A DNA stretch of 64,000 nt from Iris pallida (Eukaryota; Streptophyta; Magnoliopsida; Asparagales; Iridaceae), in NCBI GenBank assembly GCA_029216955.1, contig JANAVB010003999.1:5086197-5150196 (forward strand). Reading direction: 5' to 3'. Positions 22,017-35,917 of the stretch are shown piece by piece (the first letter of the stretch is position 1; every line of letters starts with the position of its first letter). The notes under the pieces were generated by a model that saw only the letters and a program-made list of their open reading frames with translations, searched no databases and had not been told where the DNA came from. A program made the translations under genes and the position numbers.

Positions 22017-25000
22017 ATCTTCCACTGGGCCACATATGTAACCTTATAATTGTGTTAACCTTAGTGAGCTCATAAATTGCTATCTTAATCCTTAGGGTAT
22101 ATCCGGACAATCTCGTCCATTAACCATATCAATATAGGATCAAAGCGGCCTTCGTCACATATAGCGTAACTAAACCATCAATGGTCATATATATATACCA
22201 ATATAGCTAAACGACATAGATCAATCATGGATGCGTAGCATGGAAATTACACGCAATGTGATCAATACATGTCTATTTCCAACTGGTCCTCCTTAACTTT
22301 AGTGAGATCAATACTTTAACATAATGAAAACAGAATGAACTGAATTTCCATATATCTGATCAGATAAATATCCAAAATACTTTAATACATAAATGTTTCC
22401 AAAACCAAATAGCACCCAAATACATAAAATACAAACTCCCACTATATTGCCATATTCTTAATTAACACCCATATGAGCAGTATGCTCATGAAAGACCCTG
22501 GGTGATAATGCTTTTGTGAGCGGATCCGCTAACATGGAGTTTGTCCTAATGTGCTATATGGACACTATAACCATTCTGAATTCTTTCCTTCACAACTAGA
22601 AACTTTAATGTCAATATCCTTTGACTTATACAAGTTTCTGTTGTTATTGGAATACAGTACTGCAGATTTATTGTCACACCATAATTTCATGTGGTCTTTC
22701 AACACCGTACTGTAGGCACAGTCTTATGACAATTTCGCAACCATATTCCCTGAATAGATACCCCACAACATGTTATAAACCTTGCTTTCATGGTGGAAGA
22801 AATTATGAGTGCATGTTTGACACTCATCCAAAATATACCTCCATTAGTCAGTATAACCGATGTGGATCTCCAGCTGTGTTGGCATCCAACAAAATCGGAG
22901 TCGAAATACCTTATGATCTCCAGAATTATCCGATCTCCTACAAAGAGCATATAATTTCTTGTTCTCTATTAATTACTTAAGTAGTTTGGCTGCTACCCAA
23001 TGATCCATCCATATTTGCTTAAATATCTGCATAACATCCTAATATGTACGCAATATCCTGACGCGTACATACTTGAGCATACATTAGACTTCCTACAACT
23101 GATCATGAAGAAAAAATCTATTGTATTTTCTTAATTTTAAGGCTAACCTTAGGGCACTTGATTGAAACCGAATTTGTCTCATTTAACGAGAGGTGTCACC
23201 TGGTTTGCATTGAATACTTTAATCAATATACAAAACCAGAAAATTATTCCTACTCCCACTGAACTTGTGATACACACAATCTTCAACAGTATTCATCTCA
23301 AAACCAAACGAGATAATCACTTGAAGTACCTTTGACGAGAAGCTTGCTTGAGTTCATAAATAGATTTTGTCAATTTGTAAACCATATTCTTTGGGTCTTT
23401 CGACACAAAGTTTTCTGGTTGCACCATATAAACTGTTTCATCAATGTTACCATTGAGAAATATCATTTTGACATCCATTTAATGTAATTCAAGATCAAAA
23501 TGTGCAGCATGTGCTATGATTATTTTAAAGGAGTTTTTCAAAGATACCGAAGAGAAAAAAACTCTTTAAAATCAATCCCAAAATTTTGAGTAAAGTCACT
23601 AGTTACAAGACATACTTTATACCTCTCCACATGACCCTTCGAATCCTTCTTGGTTCTAAATATCCATTTGCAACCAATGGACTTCATAATTTTTGGTAAT
23701 GGGACAAGTTCTTAAACTTTATTGTCTTGCATGGACTTATACTTCTTATTTATTGTATCAATCCACTTTGAGAATTGGAACTTTCCATGGCCTGACGGAA
23801 GTTGATTAGTTCATCTTCCAGTATCCACAGTCTTCCTCACGTTCCTAGAAAAATATGACAATATTATCCGAAATTATATTTCTCCTTTCTCTGGTGGACC
23901 ATCTTAATATTACCGGTTCTTGAGGTTGTTGAGTTTGTTCCTTAGGAATAATTATCTTATCTTGAATAGGGTGCCGCTACGTTGTCGTTGTTAAGATATC
24001 TCAACAACGACTTATAGAGGTAATTCAACATTGTCTTATTGAGACTCCGAATTCACTTCTTGATCATGACAGGTATAGAATTCTGCACATCGTCAAAAGT
24101 GATAGTGGGAATCGTAATTGATTTCTTCTCAAAGACAATGATCCTGACTTTATTTCTCCCCCAAACTCAACATCCTCAAAAACTATTTCACTTCTCGTCT
24201 CAAAAATTTCTTTTGTGTGGGATCGTATAATTATTAACCCCTTGATTTGTCAGCATAGCCAATAAAGTAGCTGCTTACAGTTGAACTTTGGTCTATATTT
24301 CCTTTACACATTAATATAGACATTAAAGTCTATAAAGTCAATAAAATCTAAATCTCATCAGACACAAGTCGTTCAACTCTATTTCTAGAGAAGTGACCTA
24401 ATCGCTTATGTCATAATGAGGCTAAAAATATTTATTATTAATTTTGTGTTTAGTACCACATGACTCCAGTTGCAAGGTTTCATTTAAGCTGCAATAGTTT
24501 CTACTGAATATAGGCGATCATAAATATTAAAGGAACCGTTACCAATAATATTTGGATTTAAAGATAGACTAAACTTATTATTTCCAAATGAACAATGATA
24601 ACCAGATTTGTCCATTAAGGAAACTGAAACTGAATTTCGTCTAAAAGACGGTACAATAAAAGTGTCTATCAAATCCAAATAATAATTGGTTCCTAAAAAT
24701 AACCTAAAATGTCCTATTGCTTTCACTTCTACCGAATTGCCGTCACCCACATAGATGTATCTTTCACCATCAATTGACTTTCGGTAACTCAGGCAACCTT
24801 GCCTTGAACATTAATGTGGATAGTCCCACTAGAATCTAACTACCATGAGTTTCTTGGTACTAAATCTAAATTAACCTCAGAATAGATCAAATTTAGAAAT
24901 GTACTATTCTTTATATGCCATGCGTGGTATTTTGTACATTTCTTTCTTATGTGTCATGTCTTATCATAAAAGAACAACCATTAGTTTTATATTGTTGTTT

Positions 25001-26940
25001 CTTTTGATCTGGACCCTTAGCAGCTATTGTATTAATTTCTTTTTGCCCTTAAAGTTTATCCCATTAAACATGAAAATTAAAATCTTATTGGCAGATATTT
25101 TAACAACATTAACTGTAAAGAGAACAAAGCAACCAAAAACAAACATGCTCTAACAAATAACCAAAGCGTAAAATATAGTCAAACAAATTCAAATAATGGT
25201 GAACCCCATCTCAAGATACCTAGTACATCATTAATATCAAGTCTTTGGACAGTGATATTAACTGCAAGTGGTATTCTTGGTGTAATGATTAAACGTTGAC
25301 AATAAGTCATGTCAAATAATAAGCCTATCTTTGGATCGGGTTATTATTCACATGTAAACCGTATTATAGTCACACATTTATCACCACAAGTATGTGTGCA
25401 ATTCGGCCAAGTATTAACCTTCCTTTGGGCCGGCTAATACCCGCATGAATGTACACACATAAACATCAAACATCCCTCATAGACTATCTACGCAAGAGAG
25501 GTCACTTTGGCGACATCTTGTTTTAATGAGTCTATTTAGAATATTAGACAACTTTTGCTAGTCACAAAAGGTACCCAAAAAAAATTGAATGTTGACTAAA
25601 TTTTACAAAAACTGAATCATGTCCAAAACTTTATGTACATGCATATTTAAAAATTAAATAATCAATCATCAACAGATTAAATTGTACTTAATATATGCAT
25701 CAAAAGATCACATCAAATAATCCATAAAGATTACACCAAAATTTATCTACTACATGATAAAAATGTAAATCTTTTGGATGATTTAAAACATGAATTTATT
25801 GAAACCAAACCGATTTTGCTGGAGAGTTGATCACAAGATAATAATATCCTTCACTGTGACTAAGAAAATGATATAATAACTTTATGTGCAGAGTTCAAAA
25901 TTTAAACATGGCCAACGAATTAATGTCTAAATACTGCAAATCCAAACTTGTGTGTGGAACACAAATGAGAATTAATTACATAATGACCCTAAGATCTCAT
26001 AGCTATTGGCATTCATGGATATCCATGTGCTCACCTTCTGATGAGCTTTTCTCAAGACTCATTACAAAATGATCTAACATGTCCTGTTATAGGATCTACG
26101 TGGCATCTAGCCAATTAAAAATAGCCAATTATATGGCAATCATGACCTGGACCTTACGCCTCCCTTTATGAAGGGAGAGGGAAAAAAATGTTACAGAAAT
26201 CACAGCCTAAAAGGCAATGCAAAGATTTTAAGGTTCGATAATCTCACAGCAATGAAAAAGAATCAATCCTTATTAATTTTTTTTTTACAAAGAATTAAAT
26301 CTGTCCACCACAAAAAAAAGCCATTAAAAAAAATTCAAACAATTCCTTATTTTAAATGCCTGCATAGATTCCAACCTTAGCAATAAAGAAATCAAACCTT
26401 AGTAAAAATATTAAACAATAAATCTATCCACCACAAAAAAAAACCATTGCTTTAATTCAGGAACAAAAGTAAGCATCATCTAAACTTTGATATTTTTAGT
26501 AATTAACAAGGTGCAATAACATTGAATGGCACAGAACTTGTCATCCGAATTTCCAAATCCATCAATAAAATATAACATTAATGATTTGATTTTGGGTCAT
26601 CAACCAAAGCTGAACAACCTGAACATTGTCTAAACAATCATGCGTGTCGGGATTCAAGAGAACTCTTTGTTTGTTAATGAAGCCGAGACTTCTCTGAATC
26701 TATTGCTGCAAAATTTCATGTTTATTTGGATCTACCGAAAAAAAATTGTTCTAATTAGAAATACTAATATCTTGATGTGTTGCTTAAAAGTTCAACAATA
26801 TACAAGAGAGATCTGAATTGGTGGATCATAAAAATTTTGATAGAACAACCAAACCCTAAATTAAATTAGATTCAACGATCTAGGGTTTCTGAATCAAATA
26901 AAAAAAGGGATTCTTAAAACTTCGATCTCATAAATCAAAC
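22017..26940 (-). pseudogene. Decayed copia gag-pol of the young element
   Basis: Recognisable blocks on the minus strand lie in the right order. Protease and pre-integrase sequence is at about 24850-24484 (LDSSGTIHI, then MGDGNSVEVKAIGHFRLFLG). The RT start is at about 23720-23300, with DFTQNFGIDFKE followed by DVKMIFLNGNIDETVYMVQP and LTKSIYELKQASR. RNase H is at about 22950-22699 (DSDFVGCQHSWRSTS ... STMKARFITCC). Stops and frameshifts separate all blocks, and 25.0-26.9 kb, where gag should lie, shows no readable frame. The element cannot make its own proteins. Confidence 0.8.
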
Positions 26941-26959
26941 ATGAGGCTCTGATACCACT

Positions 26960-27439
26960 TGTTAGAAATTTATTGTACCATGTCGATTCATGAGATGAAG
27001 AACATAAATTAAATTGCGGAAGCGTACCCGAATCCATTGTCTTTGCTTGACGGATCTTGAAGCAGACGTCTCTCTTGATGGGATTTGATCTTCCAACTTG
27101 CTACGACCCTTAATGACAAAGGTGAATCCGAATCCTTTGTCCCTCTCTTTCTGTTGATGGGGATGCAGAAGAGAAAAAGAGAGAACCTTCTCTTTGGTGG
27201 CCGTATAAGTTGGGGACCATAACCCTAATGAATACACATATTTATATATGTGTTGATATTTCTAATTTGGCCCCTCATCAAATTAGAATTATCTCCGGTA
27301 TCTACACATTAATTCCATGACTATTATACCCTTAATCCAATTTCCAAATAGACCACTTTAATTTGGCTTAATTATTTAGATAGCCCAAACACAATTAATT
27401 TTACATGTGTGGTCCCTTAATTATTGAATAATTTCAACA
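26960..27439 (-). repeat. 5' LTR of the young copia element
   Basis: 480 bp, almost identical to the copy at 21537-22016. It lies next to the initiator-Met primer-binding site at 26941-26958 (minus strand). Confidence 0.92.
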
Positions 27440-27444
27440 TGCTC

Positions 27445-29555
27445 AAGAGTTTACATTGGCCAAGTTTCATGACAAATGTTTGGAATTGTTTTCCATTATT
27501 CAACAGTTAATTTTTTTTATATAACAACGCTCAACTTTTTTTTAGGAAATAGAATATATAAAAAAAGCTACATAGAGACAATTTATGTCTAACTGATAGT
27601 GCTACTACTCACACCATTCTTACGAATATGATCTTTTTTTCCCAACACTAATACTAGTTCGAACGTAGTATCTACGATGGCTGGCTTGCTAACAGCATAC
27701 TTGATTTTACCCAATGAAACTCACCTACCTGTACATAATGACGTTGTATACCTTCATAATTTCAGAAGAAATTTACTGAATTTTAAAGACATAAAGGCAA
27801 GCGGGTATCATATTGAAACCCTAAGCAAGAAAAATAAGAAGACATTTGCTTAACCTCTAGCATGGAAAAACAGAAATCCATTCTAGATAAATTCTCCAGC
27901 TTATCATTAGAAATCTACTTCACTCACATTAGGGTAGTAGAGTCACATATCATCATGAGTCAACAGTTCATCACTAGTCAAGGATCAATTGTTGGCCGAA
28001 CACCCAAGGATCCTCTCACTTTAAACTTTGACATGACAGTATGGACCATCCTGATACCACAATGATGAGAAGAATTATAAACAATTCCGGTGGCATCAAT
28101 CAATAACTTGCAACATACCCAACGGTCATCTCTTTGTCGCATGTTCCAAGTAAAAACTCATTACAAGATCTTTAATCCTAAAGATTGACTTGGAATCACC
28201 TTTTTTTAATAGAATTCAAGGAGCATTTGTGGACCAATCAATCCCCCTAGTGGACCTTTTAGATAATTTGTAGTATTATTTCATACTTCAACTAGATGGT
28301 CCCATGTTTGTCTTTTATTATCGCGGAACCTGAAATTTTCTAGTTTATTGACCCATTTTCCTAATCAACCTATCAAATTAAAAAGAAGAAGATAATGTGG
28401 CTGAATTCACCTCTTAAACATTTAATAATTTTTATCCATCCTTAGGAATAGAGGTTGAGCATCATTTTCCTAATGTCTATACCCAAAATGGTTTGGCAAA
28501 ACCCATAATCAATAGAGTTAAATTGATAGCTATATCTCTCCTAATACAGTCAAGATTATCTATCAGTACTTGGGGTCATGCAATCCTACTTGTTGTCCTT
28601 AATACAGTTAAGACCAACATCTTATTATTCCTACACATTTAGTGTCCGGACATCAACCAAATCTTTCTCATCTTTGAAAATTTGGTTACACAATATATGT
28701 CCTCATTCCCCCACATAAGAGAACTAAAATGGGTCCCCAGAGTCGATTGGGAATTTAATTGTGTTGGTTTTGAGTCTCGTTCGATTATTATTTTTTTAGA
28801 ACCCTTCATATGATTTCCGATTTGTCACCTTAATGAAACAGTATTTTCGCTGTAAGGATATAAAAAGAAAGATTAATGTCTTATTTCAGAAAAATGCCAT
28901 GAATTATAGTGACATACTCTCACTTTATCTCATCCCGACCCTAGAACTCCTCAATGTGAATAAGAAATTAGGAAAATTATTCACTTGCAATCTATTGCAA
29001 AAAAAATATTTGATACATTCAATGATGATGCAAAAGTGACTAGCCATCTACGAATGTACCTACTATAATAGAAGTATCAAAAGAACTAAATAATGCAGCA
29101 AATGAATCAATTCCATATCAAAAATGTGAAAGACCTAAAGGTTCTAAAGATTCAACTCCCTAGAAGAAGAAACTGAATAATATAACACACCCTAATGCTC
29201 CTGAAGAAGCAGCTCCTATAAAGAAAGTTCATGATGGTTTAAAAGATGTTGTGAATCAAAGATCCAACATCTCCAAAATAGAGCATATCCCTCTGGTCGA
29301 AAATATGTCTCATAACCCAGAAGAGACTGAGAAAGAGCTATCGGTACCCAACAATAAAAAAAATCATTGTTTTACACATACTCAGAATAAATTTGGAGTT
29401 GAAAAGAATTTGTCATTGATGATATTTTTTTTTCATATGCAATAGCATATGATATTAGAAATTGGGATGAAAATGAGGAAAACATTAATCCAAGAACAAT
29501 TTCTTGAATGTCGAAAAAAAACAAGATTGACCAAAATTGAAAGATGGGATCCAAG
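27445..29555 (+). pseudogene. Old copia element: gag start and integrase remnants
   Basis: The frame resumes after the nested element with an EVYIGQVS-like gag start near 27450. Integrase C-terminal core sequence is clear at about 28430-28620: GIEVEHHFPNVYTQNGLAK followed by STWGHAIL. The polyprotein linker with many Lys and Pro follows to about 29400, and the segment before RT lies at about 29400-29555. Stops and frameshifts are scattered throughout. Confidence 0.7.
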
Positions 29556-30175
29556 TAGGGGTGAGCGTCGGTATAATCCGTCGGTATTTGGTCGAACTTT
29601 TCGGTATTTTTTAAAATCGATATTTAAAAAATCAATACCAATATCGTACCATTTAGAATCGGTTTTTTCGGTTTCGGTTAAATCGGTATTCGGTCGGTTT
29701 TTGTTCGGTATCGGTATTTTACCAATTAACATTTGATCAATAAACACACTTAATATTGTAGAACCTCTTAACCTATAATATTTTTTATATATACTTTTTG
29801 AAGCATTAAATTTCAAAACTAATCCTCTACCAACCAAACAATTAATTAAAATTATTAAAACAATATGTAACAAGTTACAAACACCTAAAAATAAGCTTAA
29901 AAGATCAAACACGGTCACTAAGTTTAACCTTTAGTATAAGTTTAAGTAACCAAAATTCAATTCAAAATTCTATGAAAACAAAAAAATATACCCTCAAAAG
30001 ACCAAAAACTCAATTCTTAGCGTTCTTAACATAACTTCAACTCCACTAAAATCCATTCAAAGTTCTAAGAAACTGATTAAGATAAAGATAAAAATAAAAA
30101 TAAGTAGTATAAAATTAATCACGAACAACATTCTAAAATAAACTGTATAATGGTAATGGTAACGAAAAATCAAAG
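29556..30175 (+). mobile_element. Degenerate GGGGTGAGC-type (hAT-like MITE) insertion
   Basis: It starts TAGGGGTGAGCGTCGG, the terminal sequence shared with the intact hAT MITE at 30474, and continues with many CGGT/TCGGTTT words. It separates two parts of the copia RT frame that are contiguous in the family: FSYAIAYDIRNW... before, and a segment ending in NEIQRYKARLVAQGFS after about 30180. No matching right terminus is visible, so the right border is approximate and the element is probably truncated. Confidence 0.5.
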
Positions 30176-30473
30176 GAAAACATGGAGTGTTCGGTCCTAT
30201 TATACAAACCCTAAAAGAAATAAACCTTGTAGGTTTTAAATAGGTGTTGCTAAGAAAATCAAATGAAAAGAATGAAATTCAAAGGTATAAAGCACGGTTA
30301 GTCGCTCAAGGATTCTCACAAAGACTGAAATATATTATGAAAAATATATTTTTTGGTCATGGATATCATCACATTTAGATATCTAATAAGTCATATTGTT
30401 TCTGAAAAATTGGATACGAGACTCATGGATGATGGCAACATACCTGTATAGTAATATAAACAGTAATATAAAC

Positions 30474-31054
<581 letters not shown>

Positions 31055-32641
31055 ATATAAACAGTGAGATATACATCAAAATCCCTAAAACATTTAACAT
31101 ACCAAAAACCAAATATAGAAAAATGCACTATATTAGATTAAAATGAGTACTATATGTACTAAAACAATCTGGAAGAATATAGTTCAATAGTCTCAGTGGA
31201 TATCTTTCTAGGAAATGATATAATAATGATCATATATATTCGTGTGTATTCATGAAAAAAATTCCTGAATTGAAATCGTCCCATAATCCGTTTATCTAGA
31301 TGCCATAAACTTGATAGATCTCCAGAAGAGATTGAAAAGGTCGCTAGCTATCTTAAAGAAGAATTTGAATGAAAAACTTAGGTGAAATTTTTTTTGTTTT
31401 GGCCTGCAGATCGATCATAGTATAAAAAAAAAAAAATTTACTCCAGCAAGCCAAATATGCTAAAAATCTCCTTAAAAGTTTTAATGAGTAGCTGTCATTT
31501 ACTTAGTACACCTATAGTGGCCAGGTCATTGAAAATTAACCAGGATCTATTTCGCCCGAAAGAAGAAAATGAAGATATTTTGGATCATGAAGTACCATAT
31601 TTAAATATAATATGTACAATTCTTTATTTAGCACAATGCACTAGGCTTGACATATCTTTTTCTGTGAACATGATAGCTAGATATTGCTCTTCACCTATAC
31701 ATTGACACTGAATGGCATAAAGTACATTCTTAGATACATCAAAGGAACCATTGATCTTGGTTTATATTATTCATATGAATCTGTTAGCCTTCTTGGATAT
31801 GCAGACCCATGTTATTTATTTGATCTCCATAAGGGGAGATTACAGACAAAATATTTTATTTATACTGGTTTAACTACTTCATGGAGATCGGTCAAACAAA
31901 CCATTGCATCAATATCGACCAATCATTCAGAAATTATGTCACTTCATGAAACAAGCAGAAAATGCATATGGTTAAGGTTACTAGTTCAACATATCATGCG
32001 AAGTTGCGAGCTTTCGGAAGTCACATTAAGTTAAATTTTTATAAGGATAATGTAACATATATAAAGCAAATTCTAAAAAGTTGTCATCAAATGAGACATG
32101 ACGAAGCACATCCCACCAAAGTTTTTGTTCATCCACCAGCTCCAAGAAGAAAAGATGATCAAGTGTTTAGTGAATCTTGCATATCTCTTCATAAAATCCT
32201 TCCCAAAGTCCACATTTTACAAGTTAATAGACCAGATTGACATGGAAAAACTTTAATAGACGTGCATACAAACGTATATGCTGATAAAATATTGGGGTGT
32301 GATGTAATGATAAAATGTATTAGTTAGGAGGAGTAACTTTTTATTTAAATTGATGTAAAAATGCAGATGTAAGCATCCTGAAGATGCTAATTGTGACAGC
32401 ATAAATAATATTTTTGCGCATTATACTAATTCCTTCGATGAGGTTTTTCCACTGAGGTTTTTTCTTCAAAATGTTTTTAACGAGACAGTGTAAGTCGCAC
32501 CCAGTTGGATTCCCGAAGAATCATATTCTTAAATAATACATTGCGCTCTTTTCTTTCACTATGATTTTTCTCAGAAATAATTTATTTTTCTTAGATTTTT
32601 TTTTAAGGAGTCAATGATTAATGTGGACATCCAAGGGAGAG

Positions 32642-32818
32642 TGTTGTAGACCATGATTTGTGGCTAATCACAAATAGTGGTTGCCACTACCTTGCGGACA
32701 AAACTAAGGTACACACAAATCCTAATCTTTTCTCCCCTATATGTATGCGTTAATCAGAGAAGCCCCAGATCAATAATTTGGCTAGAACATAGTCTCTATC
32801 TTTCTTACTTTTATAACA
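32642..32818 (+). repeat. 3' LTR of the old copia element
   Basis: 177 bp, TGTTGTAGACC to TATAACA, preceded by CAAGGGAGAG, a polypurine tract. It carries the TATGTATGCGTTAATCAGAG segment matching the 5' LTR. Confidence 0.85.
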
Positions 32819-32823
32819 ATTAT

Positions 32824-33311
32824 AGTTTAGTTCCTAAAATTTTAAATTTTAATGATCTATTGTTTGGCAAATTAGAACCTGAAAACCATAAACTATGAAA
32901 CGGATTTCAATGACCAAAATGGAGGTTTGAAAAAAAAATTCTAACTTGTTTTGTATATATAACAGCAAATATAGACAAATATATACGTCCAGTATTTATT
33001 TGATAATACTAGGCCCATGGACTTTATGTTGTTCCTCGATATCGAAATGTATGGCCCATGGATGCCAAAGGAGATGGTCATCAATCTCTCTCGTGGGCAT
33101 CATTTCTTCGTGCATTAATGGGCCAGAAGTAAGGCCCAATATTATTCATTGCTGTTGGCTTATCTCACTATACTGTGTTTATTTCCGACATTGTCCAAGT
33201 GTTTGCTGCTTATTCATTGCTTTTTCTTGCAAGTCTCTTCATCACACATACGCATCTAGCAGACAACTAAATTTATTTTGATTTAAAGAAAAAGAAGTGT
33301 ACACTGATAGT
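32824..33311. other. Unassigned spacer
   Basis: Single-copy-looking sequence with no supportable gene. An 82-111 residue ORF here shows no family motif. It contains three GGCCCA-type words (33010-33130) of unknown meaning. Confidence 0.4.
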
Positions 33312-33752
33312 CCTTCGGGTGAGAGTTCGGTTTAGCCGAACCGAACCGATTCGATTCGGTTTGTTTAGTTGGACTATTTTTATTATTTAATTGTTTAATA
33401 GACTGGTTCAAAATTTAAAATTATGGTTAAATTATATTTAAAAAAATAATTTTTTTTATACATACTTTTTTATTTATTTTAAAGTTGTATCCAAAATTAG
33501 ACTAGTTATTAAATTATCAAAACTGAGATTTAAAACACATGCATAGAACTATTATTTTAAAAATATACACAACTTTTATCATAAAATATACATATAAAAT
33601 TGAAGATAATTATATTATTTTTAAACTGAAATCGAAACCAAATAAAGAATTCTAGTAATTTTCAAAACCGAAATCGAATCAAATCATTTTCCAAACTGAA
33701 CCAGATTCGTTAGATTTTCTGTCGAAATCCGAATAATTAATGCTCATCCCTA
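33312..33752. mobile_element. Degenerate hAT-like MITE (GGGTGAGAG type)
   Basis: Left end CGGGTGAGAGTTCGG, right end TAATGCTCATCCCTA, with CCGAACCGA-type words near both ends and an A/T-rich middle. It shares its middle with the split copy at about 38792-40290. No clear 8-bp duplication remains. Confidence 0.6.
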
Positions 33753-34952
33753 CAACATGCAATTGGTTGGCGACACAGGTCCACGAAATAAGAATGAAGG
33801 AGAAGCAAGCAATTATTATTGAACACACACACACACACACGCAGTTAGAATGAATGATGCTCAAAACGTACATACATGGGAACGAGCGAACACAGGAAGA
33901 TGATATCGTCATGTCATGGATTTTGATGGGTATCGTGCTTGCTGGTCCTTAACGCGACAAGGGTCCAAACTATCGACAACCAGTGCCTAACGTAGCTATT
34001 AATTAGGAGTCCTGGTCCTGACCAAAGGGGGGAGAGACCACTCGGTCCGGGTCCTGGTCCTGCACAAATTTGCAATTGGAAACAAACAAGAACGACCCCT
34101 ATCTCTTAAGCCAGCCAGCTAGCCAGCCAACCAACAAAGAGAACAAATTTGGGGACGTAGCTTTCCTTGTTCCCTCGTCGCGCCTCCTTCCATGTGACAC
34201 ATCTTGGTCCCTCTCCCTCTCCCTCTCCCTCTCCCTCTCGTTGCTGTGGGCCACAAGGGGACCTGCGTCGGCTTGCGGCTACATGCTCGCTTGGTCCCCT
34301 ACATTTTAACGCATGGCCTGGCGCTCCTCCGGCCTCCTCCTCATGTAGGCAGGTTCTCTCAGTGGCGAGATTTCGCAAATCGATTGTCTGGCTGCAGGAA
34401 TTCGCAAACTTTGATAAATCTTTTGATCCCCGTAAAGCTGAGGACGTGACGGTAGCCGTCTTGTATGTTTGGAGTAAGAATAAGGATGCGTACATTTTGA
34501 CCCTTCTAGATTTTTACAACGACGAGACATTCATCCTAACAAATACATGACATTCTTGATTGGTGGTAGTAGTAGACATAGTACGTACCAATGCTATTGG
34601 GACAGAACTTGCCTATTTTGAGAGGTAGGTGTCTGGAAGTCTTGAAATATCAATGAATTTTAAGCATATATATATAGAGGTCTATTGTCCTATGTCATTG
34701 GTTGCAACCACAATAAACCCATATGCTAAGTCTTTCTCCGTATTTCTTTGAACAAACTACTTTGGAAATGTAGACAAAGTCTTTCTCCGTATTTCTTTGA
34801 ACAAACTACTTTGGAAATGTAGACAATGAAATGCAGACCAATTGGGCTCCCCCCCCCCCCCCCCCCCAAAATCCATTTCATTTTAGGCTAATTATATGAT
34901 CCAAATTGAGTACGGTTTAGCCTTCGCATTCTACAAAGTGTATCTATATTTA
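33753..34952. other. Unassigned, partly GC-rich segment
   Basis: It holds an (AC)n run at 33822-33840, a (TCCCTC)n run at 34207-34237 and a poly-C run at about 34849-34867. Open frames exist on both strands at 34106-34550 (127 and 129 codons) but neither has a recognisable motif. The hexamer run generates the Pro/Ser or Glu/Gly repeats they contain. A 49-bp tandem duplication lies at 34728-34825. It could be the remains of a host gene leader or promoter, but that is not supported enough to call. Confidence 0.35.
34728..34825. repeat. Perfect 2 x 49-bp tandem duplication
   Basis: The unit beginning AAGTCTTTCTCCGTATTTCT occurs at 34728 and again at 34777 with no visible difference, so the duplication is recent. 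Confidence 0.9.
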
Positions 34953-35264
34953 CTAGTAATCTGCACGAGCAAATACACGTACGAAAAAAATATTAATCAA
35001 ACATAGGATTTGAACTCAAGCAACAAAAAAAAACACCTGCTACCTTAACCACTTGAGTTAAACTATTCACGAATAAAATAAATATATCATATTAGATAGT
35101 TAAATACTTAGTTAATTTTTTTTAAAAATAATTAGTGGAGTGTTTGGGTAGTTATTTAGTTATTTATTATTATTTTTTAAATTTATTTAAATGGTCCATG
35201 ATATTCATACGGCTTAGACGGCTCATTTTTGAGCCGTTTTGAAGCCTCTTTATATAGTAGAAGA
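34953..35264 (-). mobile_element. Short non-autonomous Helitron
   Basis: On the minus strand it starts TCTTCTACTATATAAAGAGG and ends CTAG with a GC-rich word (CTCGTGCAG) just upstream. It lies between an A and a T, the Helitron insertion site. The start resembles the Helitrons at 41242-42536. 312 bp, no coding capacity. Confidence 0.65.
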
Positions 35265-35617
35265 TCTTATCTAGATATTCTCCACTGGTTATTTCTAATT
35301 TGAGTTTAACTGTATCAAGTCCTTTTGAGAAGGATTTTAAGTATATGTGGCATTTCTTTTATATAAAAATCCAACTAATAATTCCTATCATATTAAGAAG
35401 GCTTTTATGTGTTAATTATATTATTTATTTATATAAAAATTTAACTACAAAAAAATATTGTGGGATCTATTTTCATATGCCACATTAAAAAGATTCTATC
35501 AATAGCACTACATATCCCTAATAGAGCCTTATATATTTAATATTTTCCACCTAGTGCTTAGATAGAAACTTCCAAGAGACAATTTTTTTAACCCTATGGA
35601 GAGGCTCTACTATATAT

Positions 35618-35657
<40 letters not shown>
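35618..35657. repeat. Poly(T)-poly(G) run
   Basis: A T run followed by about 30 consecutive G. It abuts the left arm of the inverted repeat at 35660-35917. Confidence 0.9.
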
Positions 35658-35658
<1 letters not shown>

Positions 35659-35659
35659 T

Positions 35660-35917
35660 GGGATTATTTAGTATTAGGATCTCACATAATATTGTATATT
35701 AGTGGATAATGATTTCGAGACTCAAATTTCAACGTTGGACAATTTTGATTTTTTTTTTTTTTTTTTTGAAATTCCACGCACGCACTCACAATTGGGGGAC
35801 TCGAACCTTACCGGTCCCTCCGGGTGTCTGCTCTAATACTATTAGCTCGGACGACAATTTTGAGATCCAAATCCTAATATCCATTAATATGTGAAATCTT
35901 ATTACTAAATATCCTCT
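35660..35917. mobile_element. Inverted-repeat (MITE-like) element with internal insertion
   Basis: The left arm (ATTTAGTATTAGGATCTCAC... to about 35750) is matched in inverse by the right arm (...GTGAAATCTTATTACTAAAT at about 35845-35917). The central 100 bp contains a T run and an unrelated CTCGAACCTTACCGG segment. Its superfamily is unknown. Confidence 0.55.

Larger units (their letters stand above)
21537..27439 (-). mobile_element. Young minus-strand Ty1/copia element nested in the old one
   Basis: 5,903 bp bounded by 480-bp LTRs (21537-22016, 26960-27439) and a perfect TGCTC duplication (21532-21536, 27440-27444). On the minus strand, TGGTATCAGAGCCTCATG sits next to the right LTR. It is the classic initiator-Met tRNA primer-binding site, so the element runs right to left. 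The two LTRs differ at only three positions that I can see, all C/T. The coding interior is nevertheless riddled with stops. Confidence 0.93.

Noticed and set aside
26941..26958. Methionine tRNA gene fragment
   Set aside because: Only 18 bp match, located exactly at an LTR edge: it is the primer-binding site of the copia element.
34106..34550. Overlapping 127- and 129-codon ORFs as host genes
   Set aside because: The Pro/Ser and Glu/Gly repeats come from the (TCCCTC)n tract; no conserved motif or codon signal on either strand.
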